Shown here: positions 1 through 9,562 of the stretch, piece by piece | Position numbering within the stretch: the first letter of the stretch is position 1 | Layout of the letters: the number at the start of each line of letters is the position of its first letter | NCBI RefSeq assembly: GCF_900112755.1 | Contig: NZ_FOMW01000011.1 | Span: 1 to 64,000 of the forward strand | Origin: Sulfitobacter brevis | GTDB taxonomy: Bacteria; Pseudomonadota; Alphaproteobacteria; Rhodobacterales; Rhodobacteraceae | DNA: 64,000 nucleotides | Direction: 5' to 3' | Made by a program: the position numbers and the translations under genes | The notes under the pieces: generated by a model | Databases searched by the model: none | Seen by the model: the letters and a program-made list of their open reading frames with translations, nothing else | Told to the model about the DNA's origin: nothing

Positions 1-531
1 CATCGCCAACCCGTCCTCGGCGCCATAGGACCGTCCTGTCAACATCATTTCGCGCATTCGGTCGGCACCGATAATCCGGCCTACCCGCACCGTAGCGCCG
101 CCGCCTACGAAAATGCCGCGCCGCCCCTCGGGCAGTTGAAACCGCACTGAAGGTTCGGCGATCCGCACATGCGCCGCTGTTGCAATTTCCAACCCGCCGC
201 CAATCACCGCGCCGGTCATCGCCGCGATCACCGGCAGCCCGCCATACTCGATCAAGTCCGCCACGCGATGCCAGTTGCGCGAATGGTGCACGGTGTCGAC
301 AGGGCTGCGATGCTCATGCTCCGACAGATCGAGCCCCGAACAGAAATGCCCGCCCTCACCATTAAGGATTACCGCGCTCACCCCCTTAGGCGGGTTCGAG
401 AAAAACCCGTCGAGTGCAGCCACCAGCGCGTTATTCATCGCATTGCGCTTGTCGGCGCGGGTAAAAGTTATCGTCGCGATGTCATCGTCAATCTCGATAC
501 GGGCAACATCGGTGGCGGCAGCTTGGCTCAT
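1..531 (-). CDS. Enoyl-CoA hydratase/isomerase family protein (3' part outside window)
   Basis: The reading frame starts at the ATG read leftwards from 531 (MSQAAATDVARIEI) and runs open to the window edge, giving 177 residues. Crotonase-fold hallmarks are visible: an early DKRNAMN segment (substrate pocket), GGHFCSGLDL, the oxyanion-hole stretch, and AAMTGAVIGGGLEIATAAH, followed by a helix with LPEGRRGIFVGGGA. Family members hydrate enoyl-CoA thioesters or isomerise them in fatty acid or aromatic degradation; the exact substrate cannot be told. Two Glu positions of true hydratases are not clearly conserved, so an isomerase or decarboxylase role is possible. It is transcribed in the same direction as the giant secreted-protein gene but 237 bp downstream, so it probably has its own promoter. 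Confidence 0.85.
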   Translation of the reverse strand, partial: MSQAAATDVARIEIDDDIATITFTRADKRNAMNNALVAALDGFFSNPPKGVSAVILNGEGGHFCSGLDLSEHEHRSPVDTVHHSRNWHRVADLIEYGGLPVIAAMTGAVIGGGLEIATAAHVRIAEPSVRFQLPEGRRGIFVGGGATVRVGRIIGADRMREMMLTGRSYGAEDGLAM

Positions 532-768
532 TGGTTCATCCTGAAAACGAGGGGATTTGCAAAGGTGTTATAGGATGAAGTTGCGGCATAGCATAGCGTT
601 GCAAGCGAAACCGGGCTCAGCATCGTAGAAACCGAGACCATGGCGCGGGTATCTGAAAATACCCGTGCCGACGGACCTCATAGCTACGCAGAAGCGCCCT
701 TCTGTGACGCCCGTGTAATATATCAGGCCAGATCAGACGTGCCCGCCTATGACCGCAATCTTAACCGA

Positions 769-3700
769 TCAGGGGCTTACCCTCACTTTGAAAGAAACGC
801 TGCCCTCTGCTCCCGCCCCATGACTACCGGAACAATCCCATCGCAGCGGACCAATATAGCCCAAAAAGTTTGTTCCGGGATCGGCCACCGAACATACCAG
901 TGTCGGGCCGACATTAACGGGGGTGCTAATCACCTCTGCCAGTTCCGAATAAGGCGGCGTACGGTCATGTATCGATATACCCGATGCCACATCCCGGCTG
1001 GGATTGATAATCGTGATCCGGTAAACCAACACATCGCCAGGCAAAGCGCTGTTGGAATATCCTTCGAGCGTATTTTGCGTTTCATTGCGCACGGTTTTAA
1101 CCAACACAAGCTGCCCGCCGCCGACCTCGACCGTTACGCGATCCTGATTGAAGATCGCATGGCTGACCGTGGTTCCAGTAAACTGGGTCGCCGCTTCCAG
1201 CTTATATGCCAGCACACTTCCTGGCGGCAGTCCTCCCCCCGATGAAACCCGCGATATCAGACAAAGCTGCTCGCCGACCTGGACCACAGTTGGATCATTC
1301 AGCGGCTGGTCCGGATTGCCGTCACAATCGCTGTCCAGAAACAGCGCGACCGAAAATGCCCCAACCGACGGCTGTGTCACCTCTGTATAAGCGAAACTGA
1401 CTGTTCCCGAGCTACGTGCGCGGTAGAGATGGGGCAAAAGCGCAATTTGTCCGGCTCCGATACTTGCTTCGCGATGTTCGCTCAATGTTGGCAACGGAAT
1501 TACGCCTAAATTCAAATCACTGTAATTGGTGCCCGATGCTGGCGTAAAGCTGTACGTGCCATCGTGCGGGTCAGTATTCACCAGGCCCGGCAAGGCACCG
1601 GGAGCTTCGGATATCGCCCGCCATCCTTCTGCTGCACTAACCGAAACGGTGAGATCGCCCGTATATCCAGCCGCGAGGGAATAAGACCACCGACCGTTCG
1701 CATCCAAAACAGGGTTGGCTAGCAGCGCACCGCTGTCATCCATGAGCAAAATTGATCCCTTGCTGGTTCCGCTTTCGCCCCCCGTTGCCAGCCCGTCATG
1801 CGCCGTGCCTCCTCCCGCGCCATTGTCACGGATCAACCGCCCCGAGATCAGGCTCGCGGTCGTGGCCAGTTCAATCGTGACAAAGGCTTCGTCATCATCC
1901 GCAATGCCATCGCTCAGGTCGTCCACCTGCAAGCCCACTGCGGGATCACTGTCCAGATCGGGCAAGGAACTCGCGGTGATCTCAGCCACGTTGGTATAAT
2001 CGCCCCCTGCCGTGACGCGTACCCGGACCGTGAGAGTCTCTGTCGCACCTGACAGTATTTCGTCAACGAACCACTCGCCGGTTCCGGGGTCGTAATAATC
2101 GCCCGTTGGCGGCGCCGTATCGCTGATATAGGCAAATCCGGACGGAATACGCTCGATCACCCGCACGCTCGAGGGGGAGCCCGGGCCGGAGTTCGTCACA
2201 CTCACCACCCAGTCAATCACGTCCCCGACCACGGCCGTGGTCACCGGAGATGTCGTCCCTGCCTGAAACGCCTCTTTGGTAATCGAAAGATCCGAATTTT
2301 GTGGATCAAATCCGAAATCGCGCGCAACGGTGAAGCTGTTTGTATCCGCCGTGACCCCGACAAGCGGGTTCGAGGTCCCGATCTGCGATCCGGGAGGCAA
2401 GTCGGGGTCATTCACATCGACCTCTACCCGATATGTGGCGCCGGCAGGTAGACCGACAAAGGCGTAAGTTCCGTCAGTCTCGGTATCTGTTGTGCGCAAA
2501 AAGCTATCGTCGCTCAGGTCATTCGGGGTGCCATTGTCGGAATAGAGATCGACCGCGATACCGCCACCCAGATTAATTTCCCCTACATCTTTGACGTCCG
2601 ATGCGTTCTGGTCGATATAAATGTTGCCGCCAAAACCGGAGAGCGCGAAAGGCGTGCCGCCCCGACAAGATGCACCATCGCTGAACCCGCCCTCCTCCGG
2701 TCCTGTTGCCAATCTCAATCGATTTCCGCTTGTTGTATCAATAAGATAGATCGCGTTGCTGTCTTCTTCGTAGGCGTACATCCTGCCATTCTCATCGAAG
2801 AATACCGCCGACCAGATGCCCGTGTAATCTGCCGGTCCAAACTCGATCACCGTTGCCAAACCTGCGACTCCGTTGTTGGCAAATACCCGAAATACCCGGC
2901 CAGTGTCTTCGTTGATCCCATAGATGAAACCGTCCAGCGGGTTGACCGCGAAATCCGACACAGTAACGGTTTGAGACAACGCAAGCTGCCCTGCGTCGAG
3001 CGGGTTCGACGGGTCGGTCAGGTCCAGCAACTGCCATGTGACACCATCCACCTCATAGACCAAAATTCCGTTCGTTAGAACATCCCCGGCGTCCTCACCT
3101 CGGTCAGCGCTGCCTGGGAAATTGGGCATTTCGGTAAACTCTCCGGCGCCATCCACGCGCCACAGCTCGTCCTTACCGGGGCGCACACCGTAGATGTATC
3201 CATCCAGCTCGTTGTATCCCCACCCCGCCTCCAAGACGCGCGGCGCGGTGCCGAACGTTTGCAAATTCATCGCATAGCCCGCGCCGGTATCGGTAAACCC
3301 AATTTTGCGTAGTTGGTTCGGATCATCCGCAAGCAGGTAGAGGCCGCTGTCGCAAGAGACCGGAGGAACGTCACCCGAAATGGTGGTCAAATAGTCCTCC
3401 ACTTCCCCATCAAGGGCGACCGGCACCACACCTTCTGTGGTCGACCAGCGGAACCGCGCGAAGGTTGGCGTCAGCACCGATGTCGCGGGGACCGAAACGT
3501 CAAACCGGATTTCGCCGTTCAAGACCCCGTCTTTGTCGCCCGCACTGCCATCCTGTAGGTTCGTGGCGATTTGATCGGAAGCATCAAAAGTGCCATTGCC
3601 ATCGAAATCAATCCAGGCCTGCAAATATGCAATCCCGCCCGTGATACCACCGACACCGCCGGTCACCTCGTTAACGACCACCACTACCTCAGTAGTGCCG

Positions 3701-6624
3701 CCTGCAAAAAATTGCGGCAGAACCACCCCGTCTTCGTCATCGTTGCCATCAAGGTCATCCCCCGAGGCATCGGGTGAGGCCTGTGAGGCCGCTTCAGGGT
3801 CTGGTGATAGCGCGCCCAGATAGGTACCTGCGACCCCTGTTTCGGCAATAATATGCAATGGGTCACCATAGCTCGCCGGAGCATCGCCACGATCGACCAA
3901 GGGGGCTGCGGCGATGTTGATAGGGAAATCTTCAACCTCCCCGTCAGGTGCAGCATCGGCGATCCCCAAGGTCGGCGCAGTCGACCAGCGGAACCGCGCA
4001 AATGTCTGGTCAAGGACCGCATCACCCGGAACGATCACTTCGAACTGGATCAACCCATCGCCCGCCACGGTATCGGCGCCTGTACCATCGTCCTGGAGGT
4101 TTATCGCGATTTCTTCGGCAGTGCCGACGTCCCAAATACTATTGCCATCGTAATCGATCCAAGCGGTAAGGTTGCCCCCCGCACCCTGCACTGTCGCCTC
4201 AATTGTCGCGAGGAAACCCTGAACCAGCGGCGGAATATCAACGCCGTCATCATCATCCGATCCGGCATCGCTGGCATTGCCCGGGCCTGTGTCGCCGGAA
4301 ACTGTTGCGCCCAGGAATACCGTAGCATTCTGCGGCAAAGCATGGAGGGCATCGCCGTAAATTGTGGGGGCATCGGTGAAGTCCGCGCAGGCCTGAATAT
4401 CGGTCAACTGCAGCGATCCCGCGAAACTCGCGCCGTTATACTGGCGGGTGGTATGCGCGATGACAATGCGATCGACGGGTGCGCCGAAACCCACATTTAC
4501 CGCGGAGTTTTCGGCGAGACCGCCGCCTGAAACGCCGTTGTCCCGCTCAGCCAAAACAGATCCGTCGGCATTGGCCACCCGCAGCATACTCACGGCAATC
4601 GAGCCATCTGCGACCGCCGGCTGAACACGGACTCCCCCATTTTCGCCGTAAACGGTCACCGACTCGTCGAAATCCAAGCTTGCGACAAAGAAGCTTACCC
4701 CCCTAAGAGGTGTGTCAAAATTCACCTCTAGCGTCGTGTACTGCTGCGTGAAGAGTGGATTGCCCCCGTATCCGGTAGCGTAAAGCTGATTTGAAGTACC
4801 AATCGAGGCGGGACGAAGGAAGCTTGCGCTTGAATTAGCGGATGCGATCACGGTACCGTTGATACCGTAGCGACCGATTGTTGACGTAGCGTCCAAAGCT
4901 CCGGGATGATCATTGGCCCAATCGACGGCAGAGTAAAGACTGCCATTACAAACGGGCAAGGTGTCGGTCGGTTCGGCTGTCACATTGACCGTAACGCTGT
5001 CGGTATCGGCGCCGCCCTCATCGCTCGAGTTGGCTGTATCCGCAGTGATAGTCCCCCCCGACGCCGTGGCAACATAGGCGTCAAATTCGATAGCGCCGCT
5101 GCCTAGTCCATTCAATGTGGGAAGCGTGGCGAATGAAAAGATACCAGGCCCCGGGTTCACCGCAGGCCGTATATCCGCGCCAGTGACCACACGGAAATTG
5201 TCGGTCCCGGAGATCTCTGCGGGAAGGGTCGCAGTGGTCTGGATGTTGGTCATCGGGCTGAGCGATGTGTTCACATAACTCACCCGATAGGTCAGCGTTG
5301 CGCCTTGGGGGATCGCGCCACCGCTGTAGGGCGCGCCATTGACTGCGGAGACGGTGATCGAGACGAAAAGGTCATCAGGGCCTGCTGGCGAAACCGCGGA
5401 AGTCCCCGCAACCCAATAACGCCAAGGGTTGTCATTCCCTGCAGCCGCCCCTTCGGCCGAATCGCCGCCGTGGCCTTCGGCGTTAAAATGGCCGATGGCA
5501 TCAAGATCGGTAATTTTCACCTCCATCGTGGCGTAATACGTTTCTCCCTGCGCGATGCCGCCAAAGGCGTACCGCACCGCGTTTGTATCCACGGGAAGCA
5601 CCGCAGCGGTGCTGCTGTTCAGCGCGAATCCCGCCGTCGTTTCTGTACAAACTTCGACGGTGTTTACGCCCGGGTCCAAGGCTTCGGGAAAGACTGATCC
5701 TGCGCCGGTCGCCGGTCCGTCAGGACCTGCCAAAAGCGGGTCGTTCGCCTCACAGGAACTGGGATAGCTTATCCGGTTCCATGGCCCGGTTGTGCCGTAG
5801 CGATCCCAATCAGCACCCGACTCTGGCCCCGCGACCGGGCTGCCTGCCCTGAACGGAGTTGCCCCGCGGCCGCCGGTGATGGTGGTTTCTTCAGCAGCCG
5901 AAAAGCCGTTTGGGTCGATGGTGCCGCCTGAGCCGAAGGCATTGATCTGCACGGCGTCCCATTTGTTATGCACACGCGGCGTCCCTGTGCCGCCAACGCT
6001 GGGCCAAGGTGCTCCGTTGGTCGGGTTGACCAAATAGCCGTTTTGAAGGGTCGCGATGGTCGAGCCATTGGCAAACAGCGCAGTATCGGACCGGTTGGAA
6101 TAGAAAATCCCCGTGTCGCCGTAAGTATAGGCAAGACCCGCATTGCAATTGGCAATCGAATATCCCGCAGCTTGGCACTGAGCCGTATCAGACGGATCCC
6201 AGCCATTTGCTGAAATATCAAAGACTTGTTGCCCTTTCGGCCCCCACCCTTTGGACACACCCGACCCAGTGGATGCGCGGGCCGGACGCGCATCCAGCGC
6301 GTTGCCTGCGACATCGGTAATGTAAGTGCTAACGACTTGGGTCCCCGCAGGCACATAAAGCGTAGAGTAACCGCCCGGCCCGTCCAAAGTGCCTTCGGCA
6401 ATGACAGGAAAATCGGCAATCACCGTCAGGCTGTCACCGACCTCGATCGGGGGCAGTCCAGCGGCCATTTTATCCGCGATGAGCTGTCGAGACGCAGGTG
6501 TAAGTGCGATGCCGCCCCCGCCCAGCCACGCGCCATGGGCGAAGACACCGACAGAGAGACAGAGCCATAACAACGCGCCCAACAGGATATGCGATCCACG
6601 GCGGCAAAAATTGGCATTTTTCAT
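769..6624 (-). CDS. Giant secreted multidomain protein (DUF11 / GEVED / SdrD-B-like)
   Basis: A protein of 1951 residues with an N-terminal signal peptide (basic start, hydrophobic residues about 12-28, AHG). Domains in approximate order: a unique N-terminal region with AHGAWLGGGG; a DUF11-type beta-sandwich around 415-550; two repeats of about 150 residues ending in DGEVEDF (near 900) and DGEVEDY (near 1078), typical of GEVED domains with Asp-rich calcium-binding-like loops; a repeat region with ELDGYIYGV and NPLDGFIYGI, about 1090-1325, resembling a DUF6923-type propeller; an SdrD B-like module at about 1332-1410; and DUF11 modules near 1437-1600 and 1835-1910. No LPXTG, PEP-CTERM or autotransporter end is visible, so the secretion route is unclear. 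Such proteins are inferred to be adhesins or matrix components. The RBS (GAGA, 8 nt from ATG) is weak. Confidence 0.85.
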   Translation of the reverse strand: MKNANFCRRGSHILLGALLWLCLSVGVFAHGAWLGGGGIALTPASRQLIADKMAAGLPPIEVGDSLTVIADFPVIAEGTLDGPGGYSTLYVPAGTQVVSTYITDVAGNALDARPARASTGSGVSKGWGPKGQQVFDISANGWDPSDTAQCQAAGYSIANCNAGLAYTYGDTGIFYSNRSDTALFANGSTIATLQNGYLVNPTNGAPWPSVGGTGTPRVHNKWDAVQINAFGSGGTIDPNGFSAAEETTITGGRGATPFRAGSPVAGPESGADWDRYGTTGPWNRISYPSSCEANDPLLAGPDGPATGAGSVFPEALDPGVNTVEVCTETTAGFALNSSTAAVLPVDTNAVRYAFGGIAQGETYYATMEVKITDLDAIGHFNAEGHGGDSAEGAAAGNDNPWRYWVAGTSAVSPAGPDDLFVSITVSAVNGAPYSGGAIPQGATLTYRVSYVNTSLSPMTNIQTTATLPAEISGTDNFRVVTGADIRPAVNPGPGIFSFATLPTLNGLGSGAIEFDAYVATASGGTITADTANSSDEGGADTDSVTVNVTAEPTDTLPVCNGSLYSAVDWANDHPGALDATSTIGRYGINGTVIASANSSASFLRPASIGTSNQLYATGYGGNPLFTQQYTTLEVNFDTPLRGVSFFVASLDFDESVTVYGENGGVRVQPAVADGSIAVSMLRVANADGSVLAERDNGVSGGGLAENSAVNVGFGAPVDRIVIAHTTRQYNGASFAGSLQLTDIQACADFTDAPTIYGDALHALPQNATVFLGATVSGDTGPGNASDAGSDDDDGVDIPPLVQGFLATIEATVQGAGGNLTAWIDYDGNSIWDVGTAEEIAINLQDDGTGADTVAGDGLIQFEVIVPGDAVLDQTFARFRWSTAPTLGIADAAPDGEVEDFPINIAAAPLVDRGDAPASYGDPLHIIAETGVAGTYLGALSPDPEAASQASPDASGDDLDGNDDEDGVVLPQFFAGGTTEVVVVVNEVTGGVGGITGGIAYLQAWIDFDGNGTFDASDQIATNLQDGSAGDKDGVLNGEIRFDVSVPATSVLTPTFARFRWSTTEGVVPVALDGEVEDYLTTISGDVPPVSCDSGLYLLADDPNQLRKIGFTDTGAGYAMNLQTFGTAPRVLEAGWGYNELDGYIYGVRPGKDELWRVDGAGEFTEMPNFPGSADRGEDAGDVLTNGILVYEVDGVTWQLLDLTDPSNPLDAGQLALSQTVTVSDFAVNPLDGFIYGINEDTGRVFRVFANNGVAGLATVIEFGPADYTGIWSAVFFDENGRMYAYEEDSNAIYLIDTTSGNRLRLATGPEEGGFSDGASCRGGTPFALSGFGGNIYIDQNASDVKDVGEINLGGGIAVDLYSDNGTPNDLSDDSFLRTTDTETDGTYAFVGLPAGATYRVEVDVNDPDLPPGSQIGTSNPLVGVTADTNSFTVARDFGFDPQNSDLSITKEAFQAGTTSPVTTAVVGDVIDWVVSVTNSGPGSPSSVRVIERIPSGFAYISDTAPPTGDYYDPGTGEWFVDEILSGATETLTVRVRVTAGGDYTNVAEITASSLPDLDSDPAVGLQVDDLSDGIADDDEAFVTIELATTASLISGRLIRDNGAGGGTAHDGLATGGESGTSKGSILLMDDSGALLANPVLDANGRWSYSLAAGYTGDLTVSVSAAEGWRAISEAPGALPGLVNTDPHDGTYSFTPASGTNYSDLNLGVIPLPTLSEHREASIGAGQIALLPHLYRARSSGTVSFAYTEVTQPSVGAFSVALFLDSDCDGNPDQPLNDPTVVQVGEQLCLISRVSSGGGLPPGSVLAYKLEAATQFTGTTVSHAIFNQDRVTVEVGGGQLVLVKTVRNETQNTLEGYSNSALPGDVLVYRITIINPSRDVASGISIHDRTPPYSELAEVISTPVNVGPTLVCSVADPGTNFLGYIGPLRWDCSGSHGAGAEGSVSFKVRVSP

Positions 6625-7050
6625 CAGGTTCTCTCATTGCCGCTATAGGTCCGGTTGCCCGAGGATCACGCAACATCGTCCGCTATACCTGCGCGTCGCC
6701 ACGAGGTGAATCAGACGTACGCACCCCATTGGTCTAAACGGACAAGGTTAATGAAAAACTTAGCGGCTATTTGCTAATTGTTCTTCGAACCTTATGGGGC
6801 ATAGCCTTATCTCATTAGGTTAGGCTGCCTATCCTTAGGGTGGGGCATGAGCGAGATGACCGGCGCGCTTTTAGCAGGCAGCGGTCCGTCTCTGTGGCTG
6901 CTTGCCGACGATCTCGGCAGCACAGGGCGCAATCATAAGTTGTATTATTTACATCCGATCACAGCTCGTCAATCGGCAATTTTTCACAAATGGAGCGACA
7001 TTTCCTCGCCGGTTCAATGGCGCTGGTCATGCCGGTGGTATAAACGAAAA
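6625..7050. other. Intergenic region upstream of the giant secreted-protein gene
   Basis: About 430 bp between the giant gene start and the parB terminator. It must contain the leftward promoter of the giant gene. The part from about 6735 to 6835 is AT-richer than its surroundings and the most likely promoter zone, but no convincing -35/-10 pair stands out. Short open frames here lack ribosome binding sites. No repeats of note were seen. Confidence 0.4.
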
Positions 7051-7070
7051 AGGTTCCCCGCAGGGAACCT
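7046..7070 (-). terminator. Rho-independent terminator of parB built on a near-parS palindrome
   Basis: On the minus strand the stem AGGTTCCC / GGGAACCT with a short loop is followed directly by TTTTTCG, 36 bp after the parB stop. The core 7053-7068, GTTCCCCGCAGGGAAC, differs by one base from the palindrome found three times in and before parAB. It may therefore serve both as terminator and as a fourth, weaker ParB site. Confidence 0.75.
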
Positions 7071-7105
7071 CTCCTTGTCTTGCCCGCTTCTGGCCCGAAT
7101 AGAGT

Positions 7106-8227
7106 CTAACCATCGGATTTGAGCCTGTCCAAGAAGGCCTCAACTGCTGACTGAAGGCGCGCTTTGCTGTGGGCCGAAAAATCCTGCTCCAACCGCAATT
7201 CAATCCGACCATCTTCCGCTGTGACCTTAACCTCACCTTCACGATGTGTGAGCTTAATGGTAGTCTTAGAGACTGCTCTACTTCCCTCAAGGCCGCGCTT
7301 TTGGCTAACGCATGCCTTGAGGATACCAAGCTCTTGCGCCGCGTCACGGTCGGGTGCCTTATCAAGTGCTGCAATCATCGCGACAGCTTTCTGAGCGTCG
7401 GATTCCAAAGCTTTGCATAGTCCCAAGCCGACAGCCCGTGGCCAGCTTTCGGCAAAACGCACCCTGCCCTGCAGCTCACCCAACACCTTGGCAAATTGCC
7501 GAATGTAGCTCCGCTTTTGCTTAAGAGCGGAAGCATAGAGAACGCTCACGGCTTCACCGGAATCAATCTGCGCGTCTTTTGCGTATGCCATGGCTAACTG
7601 CGCCATTTCACCAAACGACAGGTCTTTACGCACCAGGTTTTCGTCAACCATTTTCCGGTAAAGATCCACGAGCGGTTCCCCGCGGGGAACCATAGCCGCC
7701 GGGATACGGGTGTAGCGCGGGTCGCCGGTCTCCTCCGCCAATTCGCGAAATGCCGCCAGCCGGCGGAAACCCTGAATGAGCTCATAACCTTCGGCAGTTT
7801 GCTCGACACGAATCGGGTTGGAGAGACCAACCGCCTGAATAGAGGATTTTAACTCCGCCAGCTCGGGATCAACGTTCGCGGACCTATCGCGCGTCAGCTT
7901 TGCAGTTTGCACCTTCGCTGTCTGGATCAAATCGGTGATCAGTCCGAGCTTCTTCAGGCGGACATGCTCATGAGCCAGCGCGTCGTTCTCGGCGCGGATC
8001 GCAAGTTCAGCCGCCGCGCGCTCGGCGGTGGCATCAGCCGTTTCAGAGATTGCAGACGCCATAGGCCCGCGTCGCGCAGGCGGCGGGCTATCGTTCTGCA
8101 GGGGGTGGCCCTGTATATAAAACGACTTGGTCTCGGGTGCAGGCTCGTTCCCCGCGGGGAACCCCTGCTGTTCGACGCCCTCTTCAAGTTCGAAATCAAT
8201 GTCAAATATGCTGCGTTTCTTTGCCAT
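7106..8227 (-). CDS. parB: ParB/RepB-family partition protein
   Basis: 373 residues. The start MAKKRSIFDIDFELEEG resembles the N-terminal ParA-contact segment of plasmid ParB/RepB proteins. A ParB N-domain follows (about 125-200) with ELIQGFRRLAAFREL as the box II-like motif and VDENLVRKDLSFGEMAQLAMAY as the beginning of the helix-turn-helix. The C-terminal region (about 320-373) would be the dimerisation part. It binds centromere sites and works with ParA to segregate the replicon. The gene lies 3 bp behind parA, so it is translationally coupled. Two perfect 16-bp palindromes lie inside its coding sequence and are read in different frames (FPAGNE at about residue 22 and VPRGE at about 180), which argues that they are kept as DNA sites. 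This is a DnaA-like-replicon type pair, not part of a repABC operon. Confidence 0.9.
   Translation of the reverse strand: MAKKRSIFDIDFELEEGVEQQGFPAGNEPAPETKSFYIQGHPLQNDSPPPARRGPMASAISETADATAERAAAELAIRAENDALAHEHVRLKKLGLITDLIQTAKVQTAKLTRDRSANVDPELAELKSSIQAVGLSNPIRVEQTAEGYELIQGFRRLAAFRELAEETGDPRYTRIPAAMVPRGEPLVDLYRKMVDENLVRKDLSFGEMAQLAMAYAKDAQIDSGEAVSVLYASALKQKRSYIRQFAKVLGELQGRVRFAESWPRAVGLGLCKALESDAQKAVAMIAALDKAPDRDAAQELGILKACVSQKRGLEGSRAVSKTTIKLTHREGEVKVTAEDGRIELRLEQDFSAHSKARLQSAVEAFLDRLKSDG
7675..7690. promoter_or_regulatory. parS-type palindrome inside parB (site 2)
   Basis: Perfect 16-bp palindrome GTTCCCCGCGGGGAAC, extended by one matching base on each side. On the coding strand it encodes VPRGE. 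Identical to the copies at 8147 and 9547; the likely role is a ParB binding centromere. Confidence 0.8.
8147..8162. promoter_or_regulatory. parS-type palindrome inside parB (site 3)
   Basis: Perfect copy of GTTCCCCGCGGGGAAC, near the parB start. It is read in another frame than site 2 and encodes FPAGNE, so its conservation is at DNA level. Confidence 0.8.
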
Positions 8228-8230
8228 CTA

Positions 8231-9526
8231 TCAATCCTCCAAAGTGTCCCAGGCTGTCACCAGCGTCCCGCGGAATTCGCCGTAGGCCCGATCAAAAGAC
8301 GCTCGCGCGCGGCGCCATGTTTCTCGCGTCATTTGCCGGTAATCCATCTCGTAGATCGACGACAAAAACCGCCCTGACTGCTCGACCGCACGGGTCATCT
8401 CAATCGGGTGCTCTGTAACATGTGGCTTAAAAACCTGACCAAATGCTTGCTGCATCGCACGGTGCAAATCGTTGTTGGGCTCGAACCGTGTGAGCAAGAA
8501 CCGGATATCGGAGAATGCTTTCTCCGCGCTGGTCCCTTCAGGTAGCCCGCCGCGAAACTTGCCGAGGTCCTCCAGCGCTTCGGACAACTGGCCGATGAAA
8601 CTGGTGGTGCTGTCATATTCCCAGTAGCCGGGACCAGAGGGGATATAGAGCACGTCCGCGGCGAAAACAGCGTTCATAGATTGGTAGCCAATCGCAGGTG
8701 GGCAGTCGAAAATAATGATGTCGTAAGCGTCCGGCGGGATCGCATCAAGGTAACGCGACATGGCGGCGAAGAACGACCATTCGGGGTTAAGATGCCGATA
8801 CTGGGCGCTCGCAAATTCGACGAATGCCGCATTGGCGCAACTTGGCACAAGGTCGATGGTAGGCCAGCTGGTGGGCTTGATAAAATCGGTAATCCGCAAC
8901 GCATTTAAGCCCATGCCGGTCACCGAAGCTGGCAATTGGCGCTGGGGCAGGGCGGTGCCGGATTCAGCGCCGCGCCCCGCAGCATTCATCCGCTCGGTCT
9001 CCTGGATCAGGTCCCGCGCCATGATCCCCCAAACAGTGAACTCCTCCGACACATCGCTGAGCCCCATCGAGTGGCTGAGGGTGGCTTGTGGATCAAAATC
9101 CACTGCCAACACGCGGTAACCGTCGAGTGCTGCTGCATGGGCAAAGTGAAGGGCCACCGTGGACTTGCCCGCGCCGCCTTTGAAGTTGGCAATCGCGGCC
9201 CGCACAGCGCGCTTACCTGCAGGACGGGGCGGCAAAAGCGGCTGGTTCTTGATCCGCACACGACGGCGCAGCTCGTTAATCTCTTGCAAAGTGTACCAGC
9301 GCTGACGACCATCCTCCTCAACCTCCCCTTCGGGCAAAGAAGGATCGGCGGCCAAACGTCCGCGCAGCGTAGAAGGGTTTATCTTGAATATAAGCTCCGC
9401 AACCTCCCAACTTGAGAAGCGGCGCAGCGTTTTCTCCATCTCCGGAGAATAGGTTTGCTTGCGGATATGCCCCTGCATCTTGAGAGATTGAGACTGGAGC
9501 TTGGCCAGATCGGAATGGGTAAACAT
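8231..9526 (-). CDS. parA: ParA/RepA-family partition ATPase
   Basis: 431 residues. An N-terminal DNA-binding extension (about 30-95, RRFSSWEVAELIFKINPSTLRGRL, MerR-like winged helix) precedes the ATPase. The deviant Walker A KGGAGKST lies at 116-123, Walker A' DFDPQ at 143-147, and Walker B IIIFDCPP about 275. This architecture is typical of plasmid RepA/ParA (type Ib-like) proteins, whose N-terminus autorepresses the operon. With ParB it positions and segregates the replicon. It is transcribed with parB, and a perfect parS-type palindrome lies 20 bp upstream of its start, where it could also act as an operator. The divergent DnaA-like initiator lies 515 bp upstream. Confidence 0.92.
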   Translation of the reverse strand: MFTHSDLAKLQSQSLKMQGHIRKQTYSPEMEKTLRRFSSWEVAELIFKINPSTLRGRLAADPSLPEGEVEEDGRQRWYTLQEINELRRRVRIKNQPLLPPRPAGKRAVRAAIANFKGGAGKSTVALHFAHAAALDGYRVLAVDFDPQATLSHSMGLSDVSEEFTVWGIMARDLIQETERMNAAGRGAESGTALPQRQLPASVTGMGLNALRITDFIKPTSWPTIDLVPSCANAAFVEFASAQYRHLNPEWSFFAAMSRYLDAIPPDAYDIIIFDCPPAIGYQSMNAVFAADVLYIPSGPGYWEYDSTTSFIGQLSEALEDLGKFRGGLPEGTSAEKAFSDIRFLLTRFEPNNDLHRAMQQAFGQVFKPHVTEHPIEMTRAVEQSGRFLSSIYEMDYRQMTRETWRRARASFDRAYGEFRGTLVTAWDTLED

Positions 9527-9546
9527 TGGGTGCCTCGTCGCCTGTG

Positions 9547-9562
9547 GTTCCCCGCGGGGAAC
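9547..9562. promoter_or_regulatory. parS-type palindrome upstream of parA (site 4)
   Basis: Perfect GTTCCCCGCGGGGAAC placed 20 bp before the parA start codon. The position fits an operator for autoregulation as well as a centromere. Confidence 0.8.

Noticed and set aside
640-1245. 201-codon open frame on the plus strand
   Set aside because: It lies opposite to the 3' part of the giant secreted-protein gene, has no RBS and no recognisable motif; a by-product of GC-rich coding sequence.
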